From NCBI RefSeq assembly GCF_935822925.1, contig NZ_CAKXZS010000011.1, positions 455,902 through 519,901 on the forward strand: a stretch of 64,000 nucleotides of DNA. The letters are read 5' to 3'. This document shows positions 56,941 to 64,000 of this stretch, in pieces. Made by a program: the position numbers and the translations under genes. The notes below the pieces were generated by a model. It had not been told where the DNA came from. It worked only from the letters and a program-made list of their open reading frames with translations, and did not search any database. The stretch is from Mesorhizobium ventifaucium. GTDB taxonomy: Bacteria > Pseudomonadota > Alphaproteobacteria > Rhizobiales > Rhizobiaceae. How positions within the stretch are numbered: the stretch's first letter is position 1; each line of letters begins with the position of its first letter.

Positions 56941-59900
56941 TTATTTGCGCGCGAGCAGCGCCTTGACCAGCTTTTCGTCGACCGCGCCGGTCGGCTTCAG
57001 GGCGTTGTCGGTCTGGAAAGCCATGATGGCATCCTTGGTTTTCTGGCCCATCACGCCGTCGTCATTGCCGGCCGCATAGCCGTTCTTGTTGAGAATGCGC
57101 TGGATGTTCTGAACGACCTTCTTCATATCGACGCTGGCGGTCGTCTGCGGCGTGCCGTCCTGCCACGATTCGGGAATATCGGCCGAATTGGCCGCAGGAT
57201 CGAGCGGCTTTGCCTTCCACAGTTCCGTGGCGGCGCGTGCGCGTTCGAGCTGCTCGGGCCTGAGCGCCTTGGCGATCTCGTCGCGCTTTGCCGCCGCATC
57301 CTTGTCGCCGGTCTTGGCGACGAGCGCGAACCATTTGTAGGACTCTTCGAGGTTCTGCTTCATGCCGACGCCCTTCGCCGCCAGGATGCCGAGATTGAAC
57401 TGGCTGTCCTTGACGCCGAGCTCGGCGGCCTCCTGGAACCAGTGCGCGGCCGATTCATTGTCGGTCACGCCGTCCGCAGCCATGGCGAAGAGCACGGCGA
57501 GATTGTGCATGGCGCTGGCGTTGCCCTGCTCGGCGGCGAGTTGGTACCAGGTCTTCGCCTTCTTGACGTCGCGCTCGACGCCGGTGCCCTTCTCGTATAA
57601 GTTGCCGATGCGGTATTCCGCCGGTGCGAAGCCGAGTTCGGCTGATTTCTCGTACCATTTGGCCGCCGCTGCCATGTCTTGCTTGACGCCGCGCGATTCG
57701 GCATAGCGCGAGCCGATCTCGAACAGTGCCTTGGCGTCGCCTCCGGCCGCTGCGTCACGCAAGGCAGCCGGGCCGGCATCGGCTGGAATGTCGATCTTGT
57801 CAGTGGCCGCCGCTGTCGAAGTATCCGCGGGCGTGACCGTGCCGGTCATGTCCCGGGTTGCGGGCGTGGCGGCCGGCGCCGTGGTAATTGGCTCGGCGTC
57901 CGCAGCCGTTGGGCCCGCAGTTGCCGACGCTGTCACATTCGCTGCCGCCGGATCGGGCGACGTCGTTGAAGCCCTTGGCGCAGGAACAGGCTCGGCCGCG
58001 GACCCTGAATCCATCGGCGTTTCGGCATCCGACGATATTTCGCCATATGACGGCGTGACGATGCCGGCCTGCGCCGGCATGTCATCCTCGGCTACCGATT
58101 CGGACGGCTCTGCCTGCCGGACGGCCTGTGCTGCAGTTTGTGCGTTCGTCTTCGGCTCATTGACGGTACCGATCGATGCGGTTTCCGCTGGCTGCGCGGC
58201 AGCCATCGGCGCCGCATCGTTGCTGGCCATTTCGACCGGGTCGGAGACAAAGGCCTTGCCTAATTGCAGGCCGGCGAGCGCCAGCATGACCGCGGCGGCC
58301 GCCATCAGAATCGGCTTGCGTCGTGCCTTGAGCAGATCGCCGATCCTGAGCGCCTTTACCGGCCCCCTCATCGTCGATTGCCGCTTGAGAGCGTCGGCCT
58401 CGGCAGCGGCCGCCTGCGCCGCGCGCCTGGCAGCGGCGATGAAGTCGGATTTCGATGCATCGGCATTGCCGGCCCTGACGGGCGGGCCGCGTTCGTCGCG
58501 CACGCGCTTCATGATGGCGTTGAGGTCAGGTGGGCCGGAGCCGGGCTCCAGCGGCCGGTTGGCAACCTTCGGGTCCAGCGGCTCGTCGAGATCGGCAATC
58601 GGTATCTCGACATCAGGCGCGGAGCCGGCAAGCGGTGGAACGATCGTCTCCTTCTTAGCCTTGAAGGCGCGCGCCAGTCCGCCGAGCATCGACTTCCGGC
58701 CGCCGGTCGGCTGGCTTTTTTCCGCCGTGCCCGAGCCAAGCGCCGCCATGGCCGCGGCCGCGGCGGCTTCGGCCGGCGTACGCGTGCCCGGGTCGCTACG
58801 CGTACCCGGTTCGCTACGCGAACCTTGCTCATTGCTCATCATGGCAGAGACATGGCTGTCGAGGTCGGCCATGTCTTCCGTCAGCGGCAATGGCTGGTCG
58901 ATGTCCATGGACGGCGCGTCACGTACGGCCATCTTTGACGATCGCACGCCGCGCCAGCTGTCCGGCTCGGCCGGTTGCGTATTCAGAAGTTCGCTCACAG
59001 CGTCGGTCGGCTCGCCGGTTTCCAGTGAGCCCAGCCGGTCGACGATCTTGAGCAGCGTGTCGTGGATGGCTTCGAAGGTCCTCGAATTGCGCTCGTCGGA
59101 ACGGCGCGTCAGTGCTTCGAGCGTCTTCAGATCCTGGGCGAGGCCAGAAACGGCCGCCGTGTTGGCATTGGAGTCGGCCAGCGAGCGGACGGCGCTCTCG
59201 GCTGCCTCGCGCGCCGCGCTGAGGATGGAATCACGGGTGCCGGCCAGCGACCTCTCGATTTCGTCGAGACGCGGGCTGATGTCCTCGAAGTCCGGCAGTG
59301 GCGTTTCGGGTTTCGAAAGGTGTGCCGACAGGCCTGCGACCTGCGCTTCCAGGCTGCGGATCAGGGCCGGGTCGATGCCGGCGACCTGCGCCGCCGATGA
59401 ATCCAGCCGGCTTGAAATGTCTTCGAGCCGGCTTTCCAGGCCACGGATCGCCGCTTCGCCTGCGGAATCGGGAACACGCGCTTCCATGCGCTTGGCCAGC
59501 GCGCTGAAGCGGGCGTCGATGGCGTCCATGATGCCGGCCCCGTCGATCTGCTGCGGCATGCGCTGGTCCAGCCTGTCGGCGACCTCGTCCAGACGGCGCT
59601 CGAGATCGCGAAACAGCATGTTGCCCTGTTCGATCGCGTCGCCCTGGCGGCGCTCCATCATACCGGACAGCACGTCGAAACGCTGTTCCAGCCCCTGGAA
59701 GATATAGTCTGCGTCCGGCATGGCAGGCGCCCGGTCGATCTTGTCGGCAATAAGCGCGATCTGCTTGTCGAGACGCTCCAGCGCCTGCTCAGGCAAATTG
59801 GCCCGGTTGGCAAGATCGTCGACCCGGCTCGACAGCATGTTGAGGCGGTCGATGACCTCGCCGCTGGGGTGGACTTGCGTCACTTCCTCGATCTGTTCGG

Positions 59901-60906
59901 CAAGCGAGGCGATCCGCTTCTCGATACGCTCGAATGCTTCGGGGTCGAATGAATTGGCCTGCGCGGCGACGGTCGAGGCGACGATGGCGCGGGAAATCTC
60001 GTCCAGCCGCTCGTCGATCATTGCGAATGTGCTGCTGCCGAGATTGTCCTGCTGGCGGGCGAAATGATCGACTGCGCTGGCAAGCGTGCGGACCTTCTCT
60101 TCGAGCGAGCGCAGCGACAGCGATTCCGGCAGGTTGTTGACGGCATTGCTGATCTGTTCAAGCCGTTCGGTCAGCATCGAAAGCCCGGGTGCGTCCGACC
60201 GCTGTCGCTGATCGGCATCGACACGATCCTCGAACGCGGTCCAGCGGCGGTCGAACTCGTCCCAGCGGCGGCCGACCGCCTGCACGCTCTCCTCGCGCGC
60301 CAACGTGTCGAGCGCGGCCTTGACCTGCTCCAGATCGAGCCGGAGCATGTTGACGCTTCTGTCGTCGCTCTTTTCGGCCAGGGACTGGATGGCGCCGGAA
60401 AGCCGCTCGAACTCGACGCCGAGTTCGGCGCTGCCTTTGCCTCCCGCCGATAGGCCACCCGGCTGGGTGCTTGCTTGGAAAGCCTGCTCGATGTCCTTGC
60501 GCAGCGCTTCGAATTCGCGCTGCAGGCCGGCGGTCATCTGGTGGCGCAGTTCCTCGCGCAGGCCGCGCAATTCGCCGGCGATCTTGCCGACCGCGGCGAC
60601 GCCGTCTTCCTGGCCGCGCACACGGTCGATGTCGCGGGCGATCGCCTGGTAATTCTGGTCAAAGGCAGCCGGCTCCGGGCTTTTCGGCGGCTGCCCGGGG
60701 CGCGGATCCTCATAGGGCCGGGCGCTGGCATAGCGCGGCTCCGCGCCCGGCCGGCGCGGATCGGGACGTTCGCTCAAGTCTTCGCGCGTCCGCTCCAGCC
60801 GCTGCTCCAGCGTTTCCAGAGAACGGTTGAGCTGCTCAAGCGTGGTGTACGGCCTGCGCTGCCGGCCGGCGTTGAGTGTATCGAGATAGGACCGCTTGCT
60901 GTTCAT
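56941..60906 (-). CDS. podJ: PodJ-like polar localisation protein (coiled coil, TM, Sel1, PG-binding)
   Basis: At 1321 aa this is a scaffold at the cell pole. The N-terminal two thirds are coiled-coil-rich (Leu/Glu/Arg repeats to about 640), followed by a low-complexity part, one membrane segment (PILMAAAAVMLALAGLQLG, residues about 863-882), a Pro/Ala/Thr-rich periplasmic stretch, four Sel1 repeats (about 1050-1220; ALFEIGSRYAESRGVKQ) and a C-terminal peptidoglycan-binding domain (RILNKNGYAAGNDDGVMG). This domain set matches PodJ of Agrobacterium and Caulobacter. It is likely cell-cycle regulated. Confidence 0.82.
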   Translation of the reverse strand: MNSKRSYLDTLNAGRQRRPYTTLEQLNRSLETLEQRLERTREDLSERPDPRRPGAEPRYASARPYEDPRPGQPPKSPEPAAFDQNYQAIARDIDRVRGQEDGVAAVGKIAGELRGLREELRHQMTAGLQREFEALRKDIEQAFQASTQPGGLSAGGKGSAELGVEFERLSGAIQSLAEKSDDRSVNMLRLDLEQVKAALDTLAREESVQAVGRRWDEFDRRWTAFEDRVDADQRQRSDAPGLSMLTERLEQISNAVNNLPESLSLRSLEEKVRTLASAVDHFARQQDNLGSSTFAMIDERLDEISRAIVASTVAAQANSFDPEAFERIEKRIASLAEQIEEVTQVHPSGEVIDRLNMLSSRVDDLANRANLPEQALERLDKQIALIADKIDRAPAMPDADYIFQGLEQRFDVLSGMMERRQGDAIEQGNMLFRDLERRLDEVADRLDQRMPQQIDGAGIMDAIDARFSALAKRMEARVPDSAGEAAIRGLESRLEDISSRLDSSAAQVAGIDPALIRSLEAQVAGLSAHLSKPETPLPDFEDISPRLDEIERSLAGTRDSILSAAREAAESAVRSLADSNANTAAVSGLAQDLKTLEALTRRSDERNSRTFEAIHDTLLKIVDRLGSLETGEPTDAVSELLNTQPAEPDSWRGVRSSKMAVRDAPSMDIDQPLPLTEDMADLDSHVSAMMSNEQGSRSEPGTRSDPGTRTPAEAAAAAAMAALGSGTAEKSQPTGGRKSMLGGLARAFKAKKETIVPPLAGSAPDVEIPIADLDEPLDPKVANRPLEPGSGPPDLNAIMKRVRDERGPPVRAGNADASKSDFIAAARRAAQAAAAEADALKRQSTMRGPVKALRIGDLLKARRKPILMAAAAVMLALAGLQLGKAFVSDPVEMASNDAAPMAAAQPAETASIGTVNEPKTNAQTAAQAVRQAEPSESVAEDDMPAQAGIVTPSYGEISSDAETPMDSGSAAEPVPAPRASTTSPDPAAANVTASATAGPTAADAEPITTAPAATPATRDMTGTVTPADTSTAAATDKIDIPADAGPAALRDAAAGGDAKALFEIGSRYAESRGVKQDMAAAAKWYEKSAELGFAPAEYRIGNLYEKGTGVERDVKKAKTWYQLAAEQGNASAMHNLAVLFAMAADGVTDNESAAHWFQEAAELGVKDSQFNLGILAAKGVGMKQNLEESYKWFALVAKTGDKDAAAKRDEIAKALRPEQLERARAATELWKAKPLDPAANSADIPESWQDGTPQTTASVDMKKVVQNIQRILNKNGYAAGNDDGVMGQKTKDAIMAFQTDNALKPTGAVDEKLVKALLARK

Positions 60907-61386
60907 CGATGCGCCCGTTCAGTTTCACTGCTGGCTTTATGACCAGTTTTCCCAAAGTCCTGCCGGAAACGAAGGCGGCCGCGCTGCTTTGCTGCGGTGG
61001 AAGACCAGCTTCCCGGGTTTCACCCCGCTCCGAAAAACCGTGAAAAAATTCGCTACAGGATAAACACGGGTAACCGACATGCGCACATTTCGCCCAACGT
61101 GGTAAACAACGCGTTAACCAAGCTTAAGAAGTTGCAACGTTGTTGACGGGCGCCTGAAGCGCCGCCGGGCCATGCGCTGGCGGATGCGGCAAAAAATTCG
61201 TCCCGCACAAGGCCCTTGCTTCGTGAGGCGGCTATCGGTATAGAATTGACGTAAACGTAAGGGTGCAAAAGGCTGTGCCGTTTGCGATTGTTTGTTGAAA
61301 CCACGAGTGGAAGCACGCCCCCGCTTCCACTCAGGCGACGCCCGGTCCGGGACCGCGGCGCCGCCAGATGGGGAAAGCCAGTGACC
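60907..61386. promoter_or_regulatory. Divergent region between podJ and the MerR gene
   Basis: This 480-nt gap holds both promoters. TTGACGTAAACGTAA at 61246-61260 resembles the 62032 palindrome and is a candidate MerR operator. TTAA-N6-TTAA at 61114-61127 is close to, but not exactly, a CtrA site. No other gene is visible. Confidence 0.45.
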
Positions 61387-61848
61387 ATGAAATTTGTTTC
61401 GCCCGGCGAAGCCGCGGCCAATACCAATGACATGTCTGATAAAGCCGGCGGGGATCTTGTCCGCATCGGCGAGATGGCCAAGAAATACGGAGTAACGCTG
61501 CGTACGCTGCGTTTCTACGAGGACAAGGGCCTTCTCAATCCGCAGCGCGACGGCTCGACCCGTCTCTACACGCGCCGCGACAAGGCGCGGCTGAAGCTGA
61601 TCCTGCTCGGCCGCAAGGTCGGATTCTCGCTGCGCGACGTCAAGCAGATGATGGACCTCTACGACCCCACCGGTTCCAACACCAAGCAGTTGCGGCTGAC
61701 GCTCGACAAGTCGGAGAAGCAGCTTGCCCGTCTGCAGAAGCAGCGGGCGCTGATCGACGATGCCATCAACGAGTTGAGCAACTCGATGGCGGCGGTGCGT
61801 CAGATGCTGACCGAACGCTCGGCGCCGCAGGCCAGCGTCGCCAGATAA
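61387..61848 (+). CDS. MerR-family transcriptional regulator
   Basis: The 153-aa product has the MerR winged-helix start IGEMAKKYGVTLRTLRFYEDKGLL and dimerisation helix LRLTLDKSEKQLARLQKQRALIDDAINEL. It lacks the metal-binding cysteines of metal sensors. Start at 61387 (MKFVSPGE) follows GGGGAAAG; later starts (61432) are possible. Placed upstream of an acyl-CoA dehydrogenase whose promoter has a matching palindrome, so acyl-CoA or a related metabolite may be the effector. Confidence 0.86.
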   Translation: MKFVSPGEAAANTNDMSDKAGGDLVRIGEMAKKYGVTLRTLRFYEDKGLLNPQRDGSTRLYTRRDKARLKLILLGRKVGFSLRDVKQMMDLYDPTGSNTKQLRLTLDKSEKQLARLQKQRALIDDAINELSNSMAAVRQMLTERSAPQASVAR

Positions 61849-61884
61849 TTCTTCGCCGGCTTCCGGTGAACGGCCTTCTGGGAG

Positions 61885-61917
61885 AGAGCCGCGTGGGCCT
61901 TGCCTGCGGGGCTCTTT
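61885..61917 (+). terminator. Possible terminator after the MerR gene
   Basis: AGAGCC pairs with GGCTCT around a long 19-nt loop, followed by TT. The stem is short; weak evidence. Confidence 0.35.
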
Positions 61918-62031
61918 CCGCTGTCTTGCGGCTGCGTAGGGACGAATATTTTTCAATCTGTCCGGACGGGCTACGGCCAGCGCCGTTACGCTTATGAGCG
62001 ACCGGCGGGGAAAATTGGTCGCATCAAAAAA

Positions 62032-62063
62032 TTGACGTTTACGCAAACGTCAACTTTTGCTAT
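62032..62063 (+). promoter_or_regulatory. MerR-type promoter/operator of the acyl-CoA dehydrogenase gene
   Basis: TTGACGTTTACGCAAACGTCAA (62032-62053) equals its reverse complement at 20 of 22 positions. It begins with a -35-like TTGACG, and TGCTAT at 62058-62063 can serve as -10 with a 20-bp spacer (19 bp for an alternative -10), the long spacing typical of MerR-controlled promoters. Confidence 0.65.
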
Positions 62064-62144
62064 TCCGACCTGAACATTGGTCCGCATGCCCCTGACTTCA
62101 CATTGGGGGATTCGGGCGTCAAGGCCGCATGGTGGAGGAAACGC

Positions 62145-63941
62145 ATGCCGATCTACAGGGCGCCGGTCCAGGACACGCTGTTTGTGCTGAACGAAGTGCT
62201 GGGCTACCAGCGCTATTCCAATCTTCCCGGATTTTCCGACGCGACGCCGGACGTGGTCGAGGCCATCCTCGCCGAGGGCGCCAAGCTCGCTGAAAATGTC
62301 ATGCAGCCGCTGAACCGCGTCGGCGACATGGAAGGCTGCATGCGCCATGGCGACGGTTCGGTGACAACGCCGAAAGGCTTCAAGGAGGCCTTCGACCAAT
62401 ACCGCGAAGGCGGCTGGATGGGGCTGGCCGCACCCGTCGAATTTGGCGGCCAGGGCCTGCCTTACGCGGTGCATACCGCTGTTTCCGAATATATGATTTC
62501 GGCCAACATGTCGCTGATGATGTACCCTGGCCTGACACAAGGCGCGATCGCGGCGATCATTACCCATGGCACCGAGGAGCAGAAGGCGATCTGGTTGCCG
62601 AAGCTGGTCGAGGGCGTCTGGACCGGGACCATGAACCTGACCGAGCCGCATTGCGGCACCGATCTCGGCCTGCTGCGCACCAAGGCGGTTCCCAACGGCG
62701 ACGGCACCTACAGGATTTCAGGCCAGAAGATATTCATATCGGCCGGCGAGCACGACATGTCGGACAACATCGTCCACCTGGTGCTGGCCCGCATCGAGGG
62801 CGCGCCGGAAGGCGTGAAGGGCATTTCGCTGTTCATCGTGCCGAAGCTCAAGCTCGATGCATCAGGCCATCCTGGCGAGAAGAACACCGTCTCCTGCGGC
62901 TCGATTGAGGAGAAGATGGGCATCCATGGCAATTCGACCTGCGTCATGAATTATGACGAGGCACAAGGCACGCTGCTTGGCGAGACGAATGGCGGGCTGA
63001 AAGCCATGTTCACGATGATGAATGAAGCGAGGCTTGGCGTCGGTCTGCAGGGGCTTTCTCTGTCGGAGGTCGCCTACCAGAACGCTGTGTCCTATGCCAA
63101 GGATCGCCTGCAGGGACGCTCGCTGTCTGGGCCGAAGGCGCCGGACAAGAAGGCCGACCCGATCATCGTCCACCCCGACATCCGCCGCAGCCTGATGACC
63201 ATGAAGGCCTTCAACGAGGCCGGTCGCGCGCTGGCGCTGTGGACGGCGATCAAGTCGGACATCGCCCACCGCGCCAGCGACGACAACGACCGCCAGGCCG
63301 CCTACGACTACACCGGCCTGATGACGCCGGTGGTCAAGGGCGTGCTCACCGACAAGGGTTTCGACCACGCGGTGATGGCGCAGCAAGTGTTCGGCGGGCA
63401 CGGCTATATCGAAGAGCACGGCATGAGCCAGTTCGTGCGCGATGCCCGCATCGCCATGATCTACGAGGGTGCCAACGGCATCCAGGCGCTTGACCTGGTC
63501 GGCCGCAAGCTGGCGTTGAATGGCGGCCGCGCCGTGCAGGCCTTCTTCAAGGAGGTCGGCGAATTCTGCGAGGAGAACCGCACTGACGAGAAGATGGCGC
63601 CCTTCACCAAGGCGCTGAAGAAGGGCCTCAACGATCTGCAGGCGGCGACGATGTGGCTGATGCAGAACGGCATGGCCAAGCCCGACAACGCCGGCGCCGC
63701 CTCGACCGACTACATGCATCTCTTCGGCCTGGTGGCGCTGGGCTATATGTGGGCGCAGATGGCCAAGGCAGCCGGGGCGAGATTGGCGAATGGCGCCAAT
63801 GGTTCTTCGGCCTTCTATGACAGTAAGCTGGTGACGGCGCGCTTCTTCATCGAGCGGATCATGCCGGAGACGTCGGCGCACCTCGCCCGCATCTCCAGCG
63901 GCGCGGACACGCTAATGGCGCTGCCGGCGGAAGCGTTCTAA
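62145..63941 (+). CDS. Acyl-CoA dehydrogenase with C-terminal extension
   Basis: This 598-aa flavoenzyme oxidises acyl-CoA to enoyl-CoA. It has the N-terminal helical domain, the FAD-binding beta domain ([17 protein letters not shown] near 165), the C-terminal helical domain with catalytic Glu in [13 protein letters not shown] near residue 440, and about 130 extra residues as in the long AcdH type (FadE/DmdC-like). ATG at 62145 follows GGAGGAAACGC. Substrate chain cannot be derived; 3-methylmercaptopropionyl-CoA is one candidate. Confidence 0.92.
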   Translation: MPIYRAPVQDTLFVLNEVLGYQRYSNLPGFSDATPDVVEAILAEGAKLAENVMQPLNRVGDMEGCMRHGDGSVTTPKGFKEAFDQYREGGWMGLAAPVEFGGQGLPYAVHTAVSEYMISANMSLMMYPGLTQGAIAAIITHGTEEQKAIWLPKLVEGVWTGTMNLTEPHCGTDLGLLRTKAVPNGDGTYRISGQKIFISAGEHDMSDNIVHLVLARIEGAPEGVKGISLFIVPKLKLDASGHPGEKNTVSCGSIEEKMGIHGNSTCVMNYDEAQGTLLGETNGGLKAMFTMMNEARLGVGLQGLSLSEVAYQNAVSYAKDRLQGRSLSGPKAPDKKADPIIVHPDIRRSLMTMKAFNEAGRALALWTAIKSDIAHRASDDNDRQAAYDYTGLMTPVVKGVLTDKGFDHAVMAQQVFGGHGYIEEHGMSQFVRDARIAMIYEGANGIQALDLVGRKLALNGGRAVQAFFKEVGEFCEENRTDEKMAPFTKALKKGLNDLQAATMWLMQNGMAKPDNAGAASTDYMHLFGLVALGYMWAQMAKAAGARLANGANGSSAFYDSKLVTARFFIERIMPETSAHLARISSGADTLMALPAEAF

Positions 63942-63950
63942 GCTCGACGT

Positions 63951-64000
63951 TCCCCTCCCCCTTGAGGGGAGGGTGGCCGCGAAGCGGCCGGGAGGGGTCC
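63951..64000. repeat. Palindromic intergenic repeat at the window end (partial)
   Basis: CCCCTCCC with TGAGGGGAGGG, then GGTGGCCGC-GAA-GCGGCC and GGGAGGGGTCC, all in 50 nt after the dehydrogenase stop. It resembles the left unit of 44427-44573 (both have CCTTG, GGTGGCC, GAA-loop stem and GGGGT) and may continue past the window. Confidence 0.8.

Noticed and set aside
61114..61127. CtrA box upstream of podJ
   Set aside because: Spacer between TTAA halves is 6, not the canonical 7, so it cannot be called with confidence.

Overview
The window looks like a chromosomal segment of a GC-rich alphaproteobacterium of the Rhizobiales, most likely Mesorhizobium or a close relative. The evidence is the gene orders trmB-rimP-nusA-ylxR-infB, divergent irr/fabA-fabB-fabI and dnaA-rpsT-ech-mutM, a complete ctpA/cpa-type Tad pilus cluster, a PodJ-like polarity protein, and several families of mosaic palindromic intergenic repeats typical of rhizobia. 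I saw no rRNA or tRNA genes, prophage, CRISPR array or complete insertion sequence. Genus is inferred from protein style and synteny, not from a search.

Layout. 1-12 kb (+ strand): the translation and RNA-processing superoperon, with the 3' end of trmB, then rimP, nusA, ylxR, infB, rbfA, truB, a corA-type transporter, rpsO and pnp. A small unknown ORF lies on the minus strand near the left end. 12-19.7 kb: rsmC-like methyltransferase, the type II unsaturated fatty acid genes fabA-fabB-fabI divergent from irr, an SH3 protein, a 2-hydroxyacid dehydrogenase, a GNAT protein and a MoeB/ThiF protein. 20-28.6 kb (- strand): replication and repair block with recF, dnaN, dnaA, rpsT, an enoyl-CoA hydratase, mutM and deoB. 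28.8-41.6 kb: Tad/Flp pilus locus with two TadE-like pseudopilins and a secretin N-domain protein on the minus strand, then flp, cpaA, cpaB, cpaC, cpaD, cpaE, cpaF, tadB, tadC on plus, and tadD on minus. A decayed GIY-YIG gene framed by 91-bp inverted repeats sits between tadC and tadD. 41.7-47.9 kb: an M17 aminopeptidase, MarR-type regulator, NlpC/P60 hydrolase, and a coupled Lhr-type helicase plus PdeM phosphoesterase pair. 47.9-56.7 kb: a sulfur-themed region with a SoeABC-like molybdoenzyme, a divergent LysR regulator, an Hsp70/YegD-like protein, and a TauE/SafE exporter coupled to a TIGR02186-type protein. 56.9-64 kb: PodJ-like protein, then a MerR regulator and an acyl-CoA dehydrogenase that share near-palindromic operator candidates.

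How parts work together. The first block builds ribosomes and controls transcription and RNA decay; it carries a likely attenuator before rimP and a probable PNPase autoregulation hairpin before pnp. The Tad genes encode pilin, peptidase, secretin, ATPase, inner-membrane platform and localisation factor, so the locus is probably sufficient for Flp pili apart from a full-length TadG. The soe and tauE genes could together oxidise and export sulfite. The most unusual non-gene structures are the GIY-YIG element, inverted repeat copies on both sides of dnaN, an 18-unit heptamer array beside recF, and the paired BIME-like repeat before the helicase gene.
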